From Maricaulis sp965242785 (GTDB lineage: Bacteria; Pseudomonadota; Alphaproteobacteria; Caulobacterales; Maricaulaceae), in contig CBDETA010000004.1 in the NCBI GenBank assembly GCA_965242785.1, positions 1,054,001 through 1,118,000 on the forward strand: a DNA stretch of 64,000 bases. The letters run 5' to 3'. Under the pieces are notes generated by a model. That model saw only the letters and a program-made list of their open reading frames with translations, did no database searches and was not told the DNA's origin. This document shows, piece by piece, positions 42,117 to 50,812 of the stretch (position 1 is the first letter of the stretch; every line of letters begins with the position of its first letter). The position numbers were made by a program, and so were the translations under genes.

Positions 42117-43418
42117 TCAGGCCGCGTCGAGATCAACCGCGCCGGCTACAGAAGAGACCTGGCTGAGGAAATTCTCACCCACCGAGGCGCCGGTGAAGCA
42201 TGACCCTTCGAAGGTCGCCCGGCGGACATCGGATCCATTGAGCCGGGAATAGGAGAAATCGCCCCCGGTGGCCCTGGCCTGGCGCAAGTCGGCGCCGCGC
42301 AGATCTGTGTAGCGGGCACGCACACCCGCCAGCGAAGCCGGGAACAGGCGATCACCCTCCAGCAATAGCGGGCCAAGCTGGCAGTCGCGCAGATCGGCAT
42401 TGGACAGGTTTGCGCCGGTCAGATCAGCACCGCGCAGATCCGCGCCGCGCAGGGACACCATTCGCAGGTCAGCGCGTTCCAGCCGCGCGCCCTGCAATTG
42501 CGCCCCTTCCAGATCGAGACCGTAGAGCGTTGCGCCACGGGCGTGGAAGGCCGTCAGCGTCTTGCCGGCCAGCGATGTCAGGCCGCGCAAGTCCATGCCA
42601 TCAAACAGGGAGGGTTTGCCCTCCTTGCCATCGGACTCGCACCATCTGACGTGATCGGCGATCTGTGTTGCCACCGGATTTTCCAGATCCTTCACATCGA
42701 TGCCCACAGGCGCATCGGTCAACGCGCCTTCGGTGTTCATCCGGTCTTTCTTCGCCATCATCGTCTTGGTGTTGATGAGGACGGAATGCGTGAAATCGGT
42801 ATCGGTCAGATCGGCACCCGACAGGTCCGCCCCCTCCAGGTTTGCGCCCTGGAAAGTCGAACCGCGCAGATTGGCGCGGATCATCCGCGTGCCCAACAGC
42901 ATCGCATCGGTGAAATCGGACTTCTGCGCCGTGATGCCGGCCATTTTGGAGCGTGACAGGTTCGCGCCCGTGAAATTGGCCTTGTCGGCATCATTTTCCT
43001 GCGTCTTGTGCGTCAGGATCGCAAGACCCTTTTCCTTGTCGATCTGCGCGATGGCACCCTCGCGCATGTCCGCTTCGGTCAGGTCGGCCCCGGTCAGGTT
43101 GGCGCCTCGCATGACAGCGCCGCGCAGGTCCGCCCGGCGCAGGCAGGCGCCTTCGAGATTGGCGCGCCGCAAGTCGGCTGCAAAGAAGATGGAACTGTTC
43201 AGTGTGGCACCGGACAGGTTCGCTCCGCGCAGGACGGCACCGGAAAAGTCGGCGTCAGACAGGTCGCGATTGGCGAGATTGAGGTTCTCCAGCAGGGTAT
43301 AGGCAAAGCTGGCCCGGGCACCGCCGGACTGACCCGACCACAGGCGCTCATGGCGCTCGCAGATCTGGTCGACCTGGGCTTGGGTCAGTTTCTTGAACTC
43401 GATCTTGCGGCCGTGCAT
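42117..43418 (-). CDS. Pentapeptide-repeat protein
   Basis: 433 residues, mostly in A(D/N)LXX five-residue repeats: an early block with LSDADFSGAVLRGANLSGATL and ADLRRANLEGACLRRADLRGAVM, a second block with ANFTGANLSRSKMAG, and a third near the C-terminus with ADLRMVSLRGADLRGADLTGANL. A non-repetitive region lies in the middle (about 225-275, with DVKDLENPVATQIADHVRWCES). Pentapeptide repeats make a right-handed beta-helix. Some members mimic DNA and bind gyrase, others have no known role; there is no evidence here for gyrase binding. The N-terminal KKLTQAQVDQICERH is helical. Confidence 0.93.
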   Translation of the reverse strand: MHGRKIEFKKLTQAQVDQICERHERLWSGQSGGARASFAYTLLENLNLANRDLSDADFSGAVLRGANLSGATLNSSIFFAADLRRANLEGACLRRADLRGAVMRGANLTGADLTEADMREGAIAQIDKEKGLAILTHKTQENDADKANFTGANLSRSKMAGITAQKSDFTDAMLLGTRMIRANLRGSTFQGANLEGADLSGADLTDTDFTHSVLINTKTMMAKKDRMNTEGALTDAPVGIDVKDLENPVATQIADHVRWCESDGKEGKPSLFDGMDLRGLTSLAGKTLTAFHARGATLYGLDLEGAQLQGARLERADLRMVSLRGADLRGADLTGANLSNADLRDCQLGPLLLEGDRLFPASLAGVRARYTDLRGADLRQARATGGDFSYSRLNGSDVRRATFEGSCFTGASVGENFLSQVSSVAGAVDLDAA

Positions 43419-43503
43419 CAGCGCGGATTCCTGCCGGTAGGAGCTGCCAGAGAACCAGCCTACGCTTGGAGGGTTAATACACGGTGTGCCGATCGACCGG
43501 CAT

Positions 43504-44130
43504 TCAGGCCAGCCGGTCGGCGGCCTTCAATGCGTGGGCAAAGGCGCTGCCCGGCTCGACCCTGACCCGGCTGGCGCCGGCCTTTCCCAGCGTGTCCAAT
43601 CGATCGTCCAGCGCATGCAGGGGCGTTTCGGCCAGCACGGCATCATACCCTTTGCGGGGGCCGTCTTCATGGATCAGGGGCTGACCGGTCGAAAGCCGGT
43701 GGAAGAAGCCGGCATAGAGCGCCCTTGCCTGACCTTCCAGCAGTCCGACATCAACCGGGATCCCGGCCTGCTGCAGCATGGCGATGCCGCGGCCATCCAC
43801 TTCGGCATAGCGGTCCTGCACCGCGACGACCACCCGCCGGACGCCGGCCTTGATCAGGCCCTCGGCGCAGGGCGGGGTCTGGCCGTAATGCGCGCAGGGT
43901 TCCAGGGTGACATAGGCCGTCGCGCCGCGGGCTGTCCCGCCGGCAAGGTCCAGAGCGACGCGTTCGGCGTGCGGACGTCCGCCGTCCGCCGTCGCCCCGG
44001 TGGCGAGGATCGCGCCGTCCGGCGAGACCAGGACACAGCCAACGGCCGGATTGGGAGCCGTTTGCCCGAGCTGGCTGCGCGCCAGAGCCAGGGCCAGTCC
44101 CATGTAGCGCAGATCGTCGGCTGCGCCCAT
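43504..44130 (-). CDS. RibD-like diaminohydroxyphosphoribosylaminopyrimidine deaminase lacking a recognisable reductase domain
   Basis: 208 residues. The deaminase half is intact: TAPNPAVGCVLV, the zinc ligands His54 in GRPHAERVAL, with the catalytic Glu56, and Cys79 and Cys88 in TLEPCAHYGQTPPCAEGLIKAGV. After GFFHRL (the usual junction) only about 60 residues follow, including a weak DAVLAETPLHALDDRLDTL remnant, against about 200 in bifunctional RibD. The frame ends cleanly and no reductase sequence follows at 43440-43503. The deaminase step of riboflavin synthesis should be possible; the reductase must be elsewhere. It starts 2 bases after the gpmA stop. Confidence 0.85.
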   Translation of the reverse strand: MGAADDLRYMGLALALARSQLGQTAPNPAVGCVLVSPDGAILATGATADGGRPHAERVALDLAGGTARGATAYVTLEPCAHYGQTPPCAEGLIKAGVRRVVVAVQDRYAEVDGRGIAMLQQAGIPVDVGLLEGQARALYAGFFHRLSTGQPLIHEDGPRKGYDAVLAETPLHALDDRLDTLGKAGASRVRVEPGSAFAHALKAADRLA

Positions 44131-44132
44131 GA

Positions 44133-44858
44133 TCAGGGCAGGGCGGGCAGGGGCTTGGCGCGATCCGTGTCCAGATAGCGCGCCGACAGGATGGTCTCGC
44201 CATCATCGGCCAGATCGATCAGAAGCGGGTTTCCGGTCGGCACCTCGATTTCCATGATGTCGGCATCGGAGACTTTGAACAAAAGCTTCACCAGGGCACG
44301 CAGGCTGTTGCCATGGGCCGCCACGACCAGGGTCTCGCCCGCCTTGAGGTGCGGCAGGATGGCGGACTGCCAGTAGGGCTCGACCCGGTCCAGCGTCAGC
44401 TTCAGCGATTCCGAGCCGGGCAAGAGCTCGCGCGGGACGTCGGCATAGCGCGGGTCATTGATCGGATGGAATTCGTGATCCTCGGAGAGGGGCGGGGGCG
44501 GCGTGTCGAAGGACCGGCGCCAGATCTTCACCTGTTCCTCGCCGTGCTGGGCACGCATCTCGTCCTTGTTCAGGCCGGCGAGCCCACCATAGTGGCGTTC
44601 ATTCAGTCGCCAGGACTTGGTTTCCGGGATCCACAGCCGGTCCAGCCCTTCCAGGGTGAAGTGCAGCGTCTTGATGGCGCGCTTGAGCACCGAGACGAAA
44701 GCACGCGAGGGTTTGAATCCCGCTTCGGCCAGCAATTCGCCGGAGCGCTTCGCCTGCGCCACGCCCTCTTCGGTGAGATCCACATCGACCCATCCGGTGA
44801 AGCGGTTTTGCAGGTTCCACTCGCTCTGGCCGTGGCGGATGAGGGCGAGTTGGGGCAT
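44133..44858 (-). CDS. gpmA: 2,3-bisphosphoglycerate-dependent phosphoglycerate mutase
   Basis: 241 residues from ATG 44858 (GGAGA upstream). ALIRHGQSEWNLQNRFTGWVD holds the phosphohistidine His9; the family also shows ERHYGGLAGLNKDE and AAHGNSLRALVK with the second catalytic His. It interconverts 3- and 2-phosphoglycerate in glycolysis. A longer frame reaching 44987 is not supported. It is the first gene before the RibD-like gene. Confidence 0.95.
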   Translation of the reverse strand: MPQLALIRHGQSEWNLQNRFTGWVDVDLTEEGVAQAKRSGELLAEAGFKPSRAFVSVLKRAIKTLHFTLEGLDRLWIPETKSWRLNERHYGGLAGLNKDEMRAQHGEEQVKIWRRSFDTPPPPLSEDHEFHPINDPRYADVPRELLPGSESLKLTLDRVEPYWQSAILPHLKAGETLVVAAHGNSLRALVKLLFKVSDADIMEIEVPTGNPLLIDLADDGETILSARYLDTDRAKPLPALP

Positions 44859-45258
44859 GGCGATTCTCCGGTCTGGACGTGTTGGCGCAGCGATAGCCCG
44901 GCGGGGGCCGTGTCGCAAGATAAGCGTATCCAAGTACCGCAGTTTGTGGTATAACGCTTCCGTTGGAGTTCCGGGTCGATGAGCCATTCAGGCGCGGTCC
45001 CAGCGGACCCTGTCTGGGCACGTCCTGACCCGAAGCGGACGGGATTGCCTCACCCTGTATTCCCGTCCCCATACATCGCGGCGCACACGACTGCCTGGTC
45101 CCTCTCCGTCCCCCTTAAGGACCACGCTGGAACCGCCGCTCTGGCCGCGCACGTCTCTTCCCCGGACGTGCGCGGTTCTGGTATGGGGGCATTCCAACCG
45201 CGTTTCACGACGCTGACGCTTCGCCGGAGAACCCGCCGGCAACCCCGAAGGAATGACC
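44859..45258. other. 400-base gap between divergent gpmA and the arabinose-5-phosphate isomerase gene
   Basis: No convincing gene. A plus-strand frame from 44979 is open, but it runs on through kpsF in a shadow frame. The gap holds a strong stem CCGCGCACGTC/GACGTGCGCGG at 45145-45175 with a 9-base loop and no U tract. A TATAAC-like box near 44950 could be part of a promoter. Nothing else recognised. Confidence 0.5.
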
Positions 45259-46227
45259 ATGTCTGCATTCGATCCCGCTGCCTCTGCGCGTCATGTCATC
45301 GCGACCGAGCGCCAGGGAATGGATGCCCTGCACGATTCCATTGGTGCGGATTTCGCCAAGGCGCTCGAACGGCTGCGCACGCTGGAGGGCCGGTTGATCT
45401 GTGCCGGCGTCGGCAAGTCCGGCCATGTCGCCCGCAAGATCGCGGCGACCCTGGCCTCGACGGGAACGCCGGCCTACTACGTCCACCCGACCGAAGCCAG
45501 CCATGGCGATCTGGGCATGATCGGCGCCAGTGATGCGGTGCTGGCCCTGTCCAAGTCCGGCGAGACCAAGGAGCTGGGCGATCTGATCGCCTATTGCCGC
45601 CGCTTCGGCGTGCCGCTCTTTGCCATGACCGCCAAGGCCGACAGCACGCTGGCGCGGGCTGCTGACTTCCTGCTGGCGGTGCCGGATGCTCCGGAAGCCT
45701 GCGGCGAGACCCGGGCGCCGACGACGTCCACGACGTTGATGATGGCGCTTGGCGATGCCGTGGCCGTGGCCTTGCTGGAATCGCGGGGCTTCACAGCCGC
45801 TGATTTCAAGACCTTCCACCCGGGCGGTGCTCTGGGGGCAGCCCTCGCTTCGGTCAGCGATGTCATGCATGGCGGCGATGCGGTCCCGGTTATTTCGCAG
45901 GACGCCGCGATGAGTGATGTGCTCATCGAGATGAGCGCCAAGAGCTTTGGCTGCGTCGGCTTGCTGGACGAAGGCGGTTTGCTGGCCGGTATCATCACCG
46001 ACGGCGATCTGCGTCGTCACATGGGGCGTGATCTCGTCCAGCGGCCAGCGCACGAGATCATGACGCGCGGACCGCGCACCGGCCGGGCCGACATGCTGGC
46101 TGCGGATGCCCTGCGCATGATGACGGCGGGCGCAACCAAGATCACGCAACTCTTCATTGTTGATGCGGGCGGGCGGCCGATCGGCATCCTGCATCTGCAC
46201 GACCTGCTCCGTGTCGGTCTGTCCTGA
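45259..46227 (+). CDS. kdsD: Arabinose-5-phosphate isomerase, KpsF/GutQ family
   Basis: 322 residues. SIS domain (about 30-180): VGKSGHVARKIAATLASTGTPAYYVHPTEASHGDLGMI and LALSKSGETKEL, then two CBS domains (about 205-265 and 270-322, e.g. IITDGDLRRHM and FIVDAGGRPIGILHLHDLLR). It converts ribulose-5-phosphate to arabinose-5-phosphate, the precursor of Kdo for LPS or capsule. I start at ATG 45259 because GAAGGA lies 6 bases before it; the ATG at 45253 touches the same site too closely. The symbol kdsD is given by function; kpsF and gutQ paralogues cannot be separated. Confidence 0.9.
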   Translation: MSAFDPAASARHVIATERQGMDALHDSIGADFAKALERLRTLEGRLICAGVGKSGHVARKIAATLASTGTPAYYVHPTEASHGDLGMIGASDAVLALSKSGETKELGDLIAYCRRFGVPLFAMTAKADSTLARAADFLLAVPDAPEACGETRAPTTSTTLMMALGDAVAVALLESRGFTAADFKTFHPGGALGAALASVSDVMHGGDAVPVISQDAAMSDVLIEMSAKSFGCVGLLDEGGLLAGIITDGDLRRHMGRDLVQRPAHEIMTRGPRTGRADMLAADALRMMTAGATKITQLFIVDAGGRPIGILHLHDLLRVGLS

Positions 46228-46289
46228 GACCGGTAACGTGACGAAACATTCTGGCGAAGACGGTCCGGCCCGGTTATGGTTCCCCAGCG

Positions 46290-46307
46290 GTTCGCCTGTT
46301 GGCGAAC
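46290..46307 (+). other. Perfect stem-loop in the leader of the type I secretion operon
   Basis: GTTCGCC and GGCGAAC form a 7-bp stem around TGTT, in the 145-base gap between kdsD and the exporter gene. A second small dyad GCGCAG/CTGCGC lies at 46342-46356. Neither has a T tract. They may be an operator, or a weak end of the kdsD transcript. Confidence 0.4.
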
Positions 46308-46372
46308 AGTGAGGGAATGACGCGGCCCAGTGTGGGTTTGGGCGCAGCTGCTGCGCGCGGACTGGAGTGAGT

Positions 46373-48076
46373 ATGCAACCACCCTTGATCCTTCAGGTCC
46401 GGCAGCGCCTGCGGCCCTATCTCATGGCATTGGGTGGATTTTCCCTTGCGGCGAACCTTCTGCTCCTAGTGGCTCCGCTCTACATGCTGCAGGTCTATGA
46501 TCGTGTCTTGTCCTCGGGATCTCACGACACGCTGATCTGGCTTACGCTGCTGGCGGTGTTCCTGCTGGGAATCTACGGCGCGGCCGAAGCCGGCCGGCGA
46601 CGGGTCTGTTCGCTTGCCGGAGCCGAGCTGGAGGACCTGCTCGCCCGCCGGGTATTCGCCCGGTTCGAACAGTCCTCTGACGGTGCAGGAGTGCTCGGCC
46701 GGGACCTCGCCGCCATCGGCCGCGTGCGCGGTGCACTTCAGGCCGGCAGCGTCCTGCCCTTCGTCGATCTTCCCTTCGCACCGATCTTTCTGCTCGTCCT
46801 GTTCCTGGTCCATCCGCTGATCGGCGCCCTTGGGCTTGTCGGGGGCGCACTGGTTTTCGGCATCGCCTTTGCCGCCGAGATGACCACGCGCCAGTCCAGC
46901 CAGGTATCCCAGTCTGCCTTGCGCCAGGCCTCGGACTTTGCCGCGGGCCTCGAGCGTCAGCGCTCGGCCATGGTGGCCATGGGCCTGGTGCCGGCCGCAT
47001 TCCAGCGCTGGCGGGCGCAGCAGGAGATGGGGCAGGGCCTGTCGATGGATGCCGCCAAGGCAGACGGCAAGTTCACGGCCATTTCCCGCTCGACCCGCCA
47101 GATCCTGCAAATCTGCGTCTTGGGCGGCGGCGCAGCCCTGGCCCTGGCACAGGAGATTTCTCCGGGCGCCATTGTGGCCGCCTCCATCATCCTGGCGAGA
47201 ACGCTCGGTCCGATCGACCAGATCGTTGGCGGCTGGCGCAATTCGGTCCAGGCTTGGAGTTCGTGGAAGCAATTGCGGGCCCATCTGGATGATGTCGAGG
47301 CGGACACCGGTTTCACACCGCTTCCGCGTCCCGACGCCAAGCTGGTGCTCGACCGGCTCTCGGTCACCATTCCGGGGGCCGAACACCCGCTGATCCGGCC
47401 GTTTTCCTGGCAGGTCGAGGGCGGTCAGCTGGTGGCTGTTGCAGGCGGCAATGGTGCCGGCAAGACGACACTGTTGCAGACGCTCTCCGGCGCCTGGCCT
47501 GCCGGCTCCGGCGTTGTCCGCCTGGGCGGACGGGCGATGCATGAATGGGCCGCGGCAGATCGTGGCCGCTATGTCGGATATGTGCCTCAGGATGTGGAGT
47601 TGTTGCCGGCCACCGTGTCGCAGAACATTGCACGCTTGGCCGATGTGGACAGCGACACCGTGGTGGCGGCGGCACGGCGAGCCGGCGCGCACGAAACCAT
47701 CCTGTCCCTGCCGGATGGCTATGACACGCGCATCGGACCGGGTGGCGTGCATCTGTCCGCCGGGCAGCGGCAATTGATCGGTCTGGCGCGCGCCCTGTTC
47801 GGCGAACCGGCGCTGTTGCTGCTGGATGAGCCGTCCGCCAATCTCGACTCGGCAGCCGCACCGCGGTTGGTCAGCGCTCTGGTTCAGGCCGCAGAAGCCG
47901 GCTGCATCATTATCGCTGCCACGCATGATCGCCGGCTGATCGAGAAGTCGCGATCCGTGCTGCTGGTGCGCAATGGTGACGTCATGGCCGCACCGTCCGA
48001 GCACTTCCTCAAGCTGGCAACCGGTCCGGGGGCCGGTACCATCGTGAAGAACGCAGGTTCCGGAGAGGCAGGCTGA
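46373..48076 (+). CDS. Type I secretion system ABC exporter (PrtD-like)
   Basis: 567 residues. The N-terminal six-helix membrane domain begins ALGGFSLAANLLLLVAPLYMLQVYDRVLSSGSHDTLIWLT, a pattern typical of PrtD exporters (no C39 peptidase domain). The nucleotide-binding domain has Walker A GGNGAGKTT, Q-loop YVPQDVELL, signature LSAGQRQLIG, Walker B ALLLLDEPSANLD and the switch His in AATHDRR. ATG 46373 chosen because GGAG lies 5 bases upstream. It pumps RTX proteins directly out of the cell with the next two gene products. The stop overlaps the adaptor start by one base. Confidence 0.95.
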   Translation: MQPPLILQVRQRLRPYLMALGGFSLAANLLLLVAPLYMLQVYDRVLSSGSHDTLIWLTLLAVFLLGIYGAAEAGRRRVCSLAGAELEDLLARRVFARFEQSSDGAGVLGRDLAAIGRVRGALQAGSVLPFVDLPFAPIFLLVLFLVHPLIGALGLVGGALVFGIAFAAEMTTRQSSQVSQSALRQASDFAAGLERQRSAMVAMGLVPAAFQRWRAQQEMGQGLSMDAAKADGKFTAISRSTRQILQICVLGGGAALALAQEISPGAIVAASIILARTLGPIDQIVGGWRNSVQAWSSWKQLRAHLDDVEADTGFTPLPRPDAKLVLDRLSVTIPGAEHPLIRPFSWQVEGGQLVAVAGGNGAGKTTLLQTLSGAWPAGSGVVRLGGRAMHEWAAADRGRYVGYVPQDVELLPATVSQNIARLADVDSDTVVAAARRAGAHETILSLPDGYDTRIGPGGVHLSAGQRQLIGLARALFGEPALLLLDEPSANLDSAAAPRLVSALVQAAEAGCIIIAATHDRRLIEKSRSVLLVRNGDVMAAPSEHFLKLATGPGAGTIVKNAGSGEAG

Positions 48077-49392
48077 TGGCGGTCGAGATGTCAGCAACCC
48101 GCCCAGGGCCCATGGCGGACCCATTCGTGCGCCGCGCCGCGCTGGTCTGTCTGGTCGGACTGGGCGGATTTCTGGCCTGGGCCGGGCTGGCACCGCTGGC
48201 CGAGGGCGTTCCGGCCGCTGGACAGATCGTGGTCGAGAATGACCGTCAGGTGGTGCAGCATCTGGAAGGGGGCATCATCAACACGGTCCATGTGCGCGAT
48301 GGTGACCGAGTGGTGGCTGGCCAGCCGCTGGTGACCTTGCAGGAAACCGCCTCGCAGTCGGCCCGGGACGAGGTGCTGATCGAGATCGCATCCCTGACCG
48401 GCTCCCTGATCCGCCTGCAGGCCCTGCGCTCGGGCGAGGAAGAACCGGATTTCAGCGCGCTGGGTGCGTTTGACCTCACCGATGCGCAGCGGATCGAGAT
48501 CATCACCCGGCAGCAGGACCTGTTCGAACAGCAATGGCAGGCTTTCGAGGCCGATCTTGCCGTTTTGACGGCGCGCCGCGACGGGGCCCGATCTTCGCAG
48601 CAATTGCGCAGCCAGCAGATCACGGTCACCCAGCGGGCGCTGGCCGCCGCGCGGGACCAGCGGTCGCTGCTGGCCGAGCGCGTGGATCGCCAGATGGCGC
48701 GTCTGGACGAGTTGCGGGCCCTGGAGCGCGAGGTGGCGACGCTGGAAGCCGAGATCGGCCGTCTGCGCACGGAGGTGCAGGACGCCGCGACCCTGGAACG
48801 GGATCTGGATGGCCAGATCGAGCAGACCCGGGCCGCCTTCTATCGCCAGATTTCTGCCGACCAGTTGGACACACGCACGCGTCTGGGCCTGGCCGAGGAA
48901 CGCATTGACGCGGCCCAGGATGTCCTCAACCGTTCGGTGATCCATGCCCCCCAATCCGGCGAGGTGCTGAACCTGCGCTTTTCGACCGAGGGCGGGGTGG
49001 TGCGCCCGGGCGAACCGATCCTGGAGATCGTGCCGGAGGCGGGCGAAATGACCGCATCGGTCCGCATCGAGCCGGCCGACCGGGCGGCGGTCTATGAGGG
49101 GCAAGCCGTGCGCACGCGGCTCGCCGCTTACAAAAGCTGGACGACACCGCGCCTGGACGGCGAGGTGGTCTCGGTCTCCGCCGACTTGAAGACCGACCCG
49201 GTGACCGGCGCGTCCTACTACGAGGTTCGCATCCGCATTCCCGGAGAGGAGGCTGCCCGGCTGGGAGAGCTGGACGTCATTCCGGGCATGCCGGTCGAGG
49301 TGTTCATCTTCTCCGGCAGCAGCCGCACGACGCTGGACTATTTCTTTGAACCGATCAGTGAGTCGCTGTTCCGCGGCGCCAGAACGGGCTGA
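48076..49392 (+). CDS. HlyD-family type I secretion periplasmic adaptor
   Basis: 438 residues. One N-terminal transmembrane helix (about 20-45, LVCLVGLGGFLAWAGLAPLAEG), a long helical hairpin (about 100-290), and the beta-barrel/lipoyl parts with VVENDRQVVQHLEGGIINTVHVRDGDRV and SVIHAPQSGEVLNLRF. The order is that of PrtE/HlyD adaptors. It bridges the exporter and the TolC-like channel. Stop of the exporter and this ATG overlap (TGATG). Confidence 0.95.
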   Translation: MAVEMSATRPGPMADPFVRRAALVCLVGLGGFLAWAGLAPLAEGVPAAGQIVVENDRQVVQHLEGGIINTVHVRDGDRVVAGQPLVTLQETASQSARDEVLIEIASLTGSLIRLQALRSGEEEPDFSALGAFDLTDAQRIEIITRQQDLFEQQWQAFEADLAVLTARRDGARSSQQLRSQQITVTQRALAAARDQRSLLAERVDRQMARLDELRALEREVATLEAEIGRLRTEVQDAATLERDLDGQIEQTRAAFYRQISADQLDTRTRLGLAEERIDAAQDVLNRSVIHAPQSGEVLNLRFSTEGGVVRPGEPILEIVPEAGEMTASVRIEPADRAAVYEGQAVRTRLAAYKSWTTPRLDGEVVSVSADLKTDPVTGASYYEVRIRIPGEEAARLGELDVIPGMPVEVFIFSGSSRTTLDYFFEPISESLFRGARTG

Positions 49393-49400
49393 GGCGGGAT

Positions 49401-50699
49401 ATGGGTTTTTCCATCCGCACAACGGGCCTTGTCCTGTGTTTGGGCCTGACAGCCCCCGTCATGGCGCAGGACGAATCGTCTGCATGTCTGGGGCTTCTCG
49501 ACGGCATGCGCCTGGTGATCGCCACAGCGCCCGAGGTTGCGGCCGCACAGGCCATGGTGGCCGAGGCCGAGGCGAGTGAACGCGAGGCGCGCTCCCTGTG
49601 GCACCCGCAGATCTCGACCTTTGGCCGCACGGCGGCCGGGGATAGCGGGCTGACGTCCTCGCAGATCGAGAATCAGGTCGGCGTCCAGCTGTCCCAGCGC
49701 CTGTATGATTTCGGCGATGGCCGACTGGCCCGGGAGTCGGCAGAGCACCTGCGCGACCAACGGGCCTATGAACTCGAGGCCCAGCAGGGTGATATGGCCT
49801 ATGTTCTGGCCGGAGCCTATCTCTCGCACCTGGAAGCGCTGGCGATGATCGAGGTGATCTCCGAGCGCCGGGATTATTTTGCACGCCAGCGCGACGCGGT
49901 TGTGTCACTTCTGGCCAGTGGCGGCGCAACCCGGGCTGACCGGGCCCAGATCGAAGCGCAGCTGGCCAGCGCCGAAGCGGACGCCCTGGAACTGCGCTTC
50001 ACGGCCGAGCGTCATGCGACACGCGTGCGTGAGCTGACCGGGCTCGACATGGCCCCGCTGTGTAACGGGACCGAGGCCGCGGCTTCGCTTTCGGACGCGC
50101 TGTCCGGACTGGACACGCTGGATGGCCTGATTGCCGCTGCGCTGGCCGACAATCCCCAGATCGGCGCCCGGCAGGGCGCTGTGAGATCTCTGGAGGCGGG
50201 GCTGGAACGGGCCCGCCGCAACCGGCTGCCGGTGATCGAGGCGGTTGGAATTGCTTCCTATGTCCATGACGACCAGCGCAATGACTGGGAAGGCCGCGAC
50301 CGGCTGGGTATCGATGTCTCGGTGCCGCTCTATACTGGCCAGGCTCTGGGCGCCCGGCGTGAGCGCGCGGCTGCGCAGCTGGCCTTTGAGCAGAGCGCCT
50401 TGCGCGAGCTCCAGAGAAACTTGCGCGAACAGGCGGAAATCGCCTTCCGACGCGCTATCTCTCTTGAGGCGCAGCTTGTGCGACGTGAAGCTGTTGCCCG
50501 AAGTCAGGGCGAGTATTTCGATGCGATCGCCGGCGAGTTCCGCTTCGGTCTGGGCACCTTGCCGGATCTGGTGGATGCCCGGTTGGATCATGAGCGTGCG
50601 CAGGTTCAAGTGATTTCGGCGCGCTTTGAATTGATGCGTCAGAGACTGGAATTGATGCGCCTGACCGGACGCATGCCGGTGGAAGAACCACCGCAATGA
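49401..50699 (+). CDS. TolC-family outer membrane channel protein
   Basis: 432 residues. Signal peptide (IRTTGLVLCLGLTAPVMAQ). The long coiled-coil repeats of TolC-type trimers are visible in two halves: ASEREARSLWHPQISTFGRT, QRLYDFGDGRLARES, and later VPLYTGQALGARRERAAAQLAFEQSALRELQRN and GEFRFGLGTLPDLVDARLDHERAQV. It completes the exporter with the two preceding genes, ending 8 bases after HlyD. The 114 bases before the cargo gene hold no terminator. Confidence 0.94.
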   Translation: MGFSIRTTGLVLCLGLTAPVMAQDESSACLGLLDGMRLVIATAPEVAAAQAMVAEAEASEREARSLWHPQISTFGRTAAGDSGLTSSQIENQVGVQLSQRLYDFGDGRLARESAEHLRDQRAYELEAQQGDMAYVLAGAYLSHLEALAMIEVISERRDYFARQRDAVVSLLASGGATRADRAQIEAQLASAEADALELRFTAERHATRVRELTGLDMAPLCNGTEAAASLSDALSGLDTLDGLIAAALADNPQIGARQGAVRSLEAGLERARRNRLPVIEAVGIASYVHDDQRNDWEGRDRLGIDVSVPLYTGQALGARRERAAAQLAFEQSALRELQRNLREQAEIAFRRAISLEAQLVRREAVARSQGEYFDAIAGEFRFGLGTLPDLVDARLDHERAQVQVISARFELMRQRLELMRLTGRMPVEEPPQ

Positions 50700-50812
50700 C
50701 TGTGAGACGCCACCGGACCTGACAGAGGAGACAGGACCGGAGGCTGGAAGAACGAAAACCTGACCGCGGAAGCAGATCGGTGCCCCGCGTGATTGATCCA
50801 AAGGGGAGTGCC

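Noticed and set aside
42117..43418. Pentapeptide-repeat protein as a gyrase-protecting resistance protein
   Set aside because: It lacks the compact, repeat-only arrangement of Qnr/MfpA and has a non-repeat insert; the general name is safer.
44979..45533. A 184-residue plus-strand frame starting between gpmA and kdsD
   Set aside because: More than half of it overlaps kdsD in another frame and it becomes Arg/Pro-rich, typical of a shadow; the ATG has no clear ribosome site.
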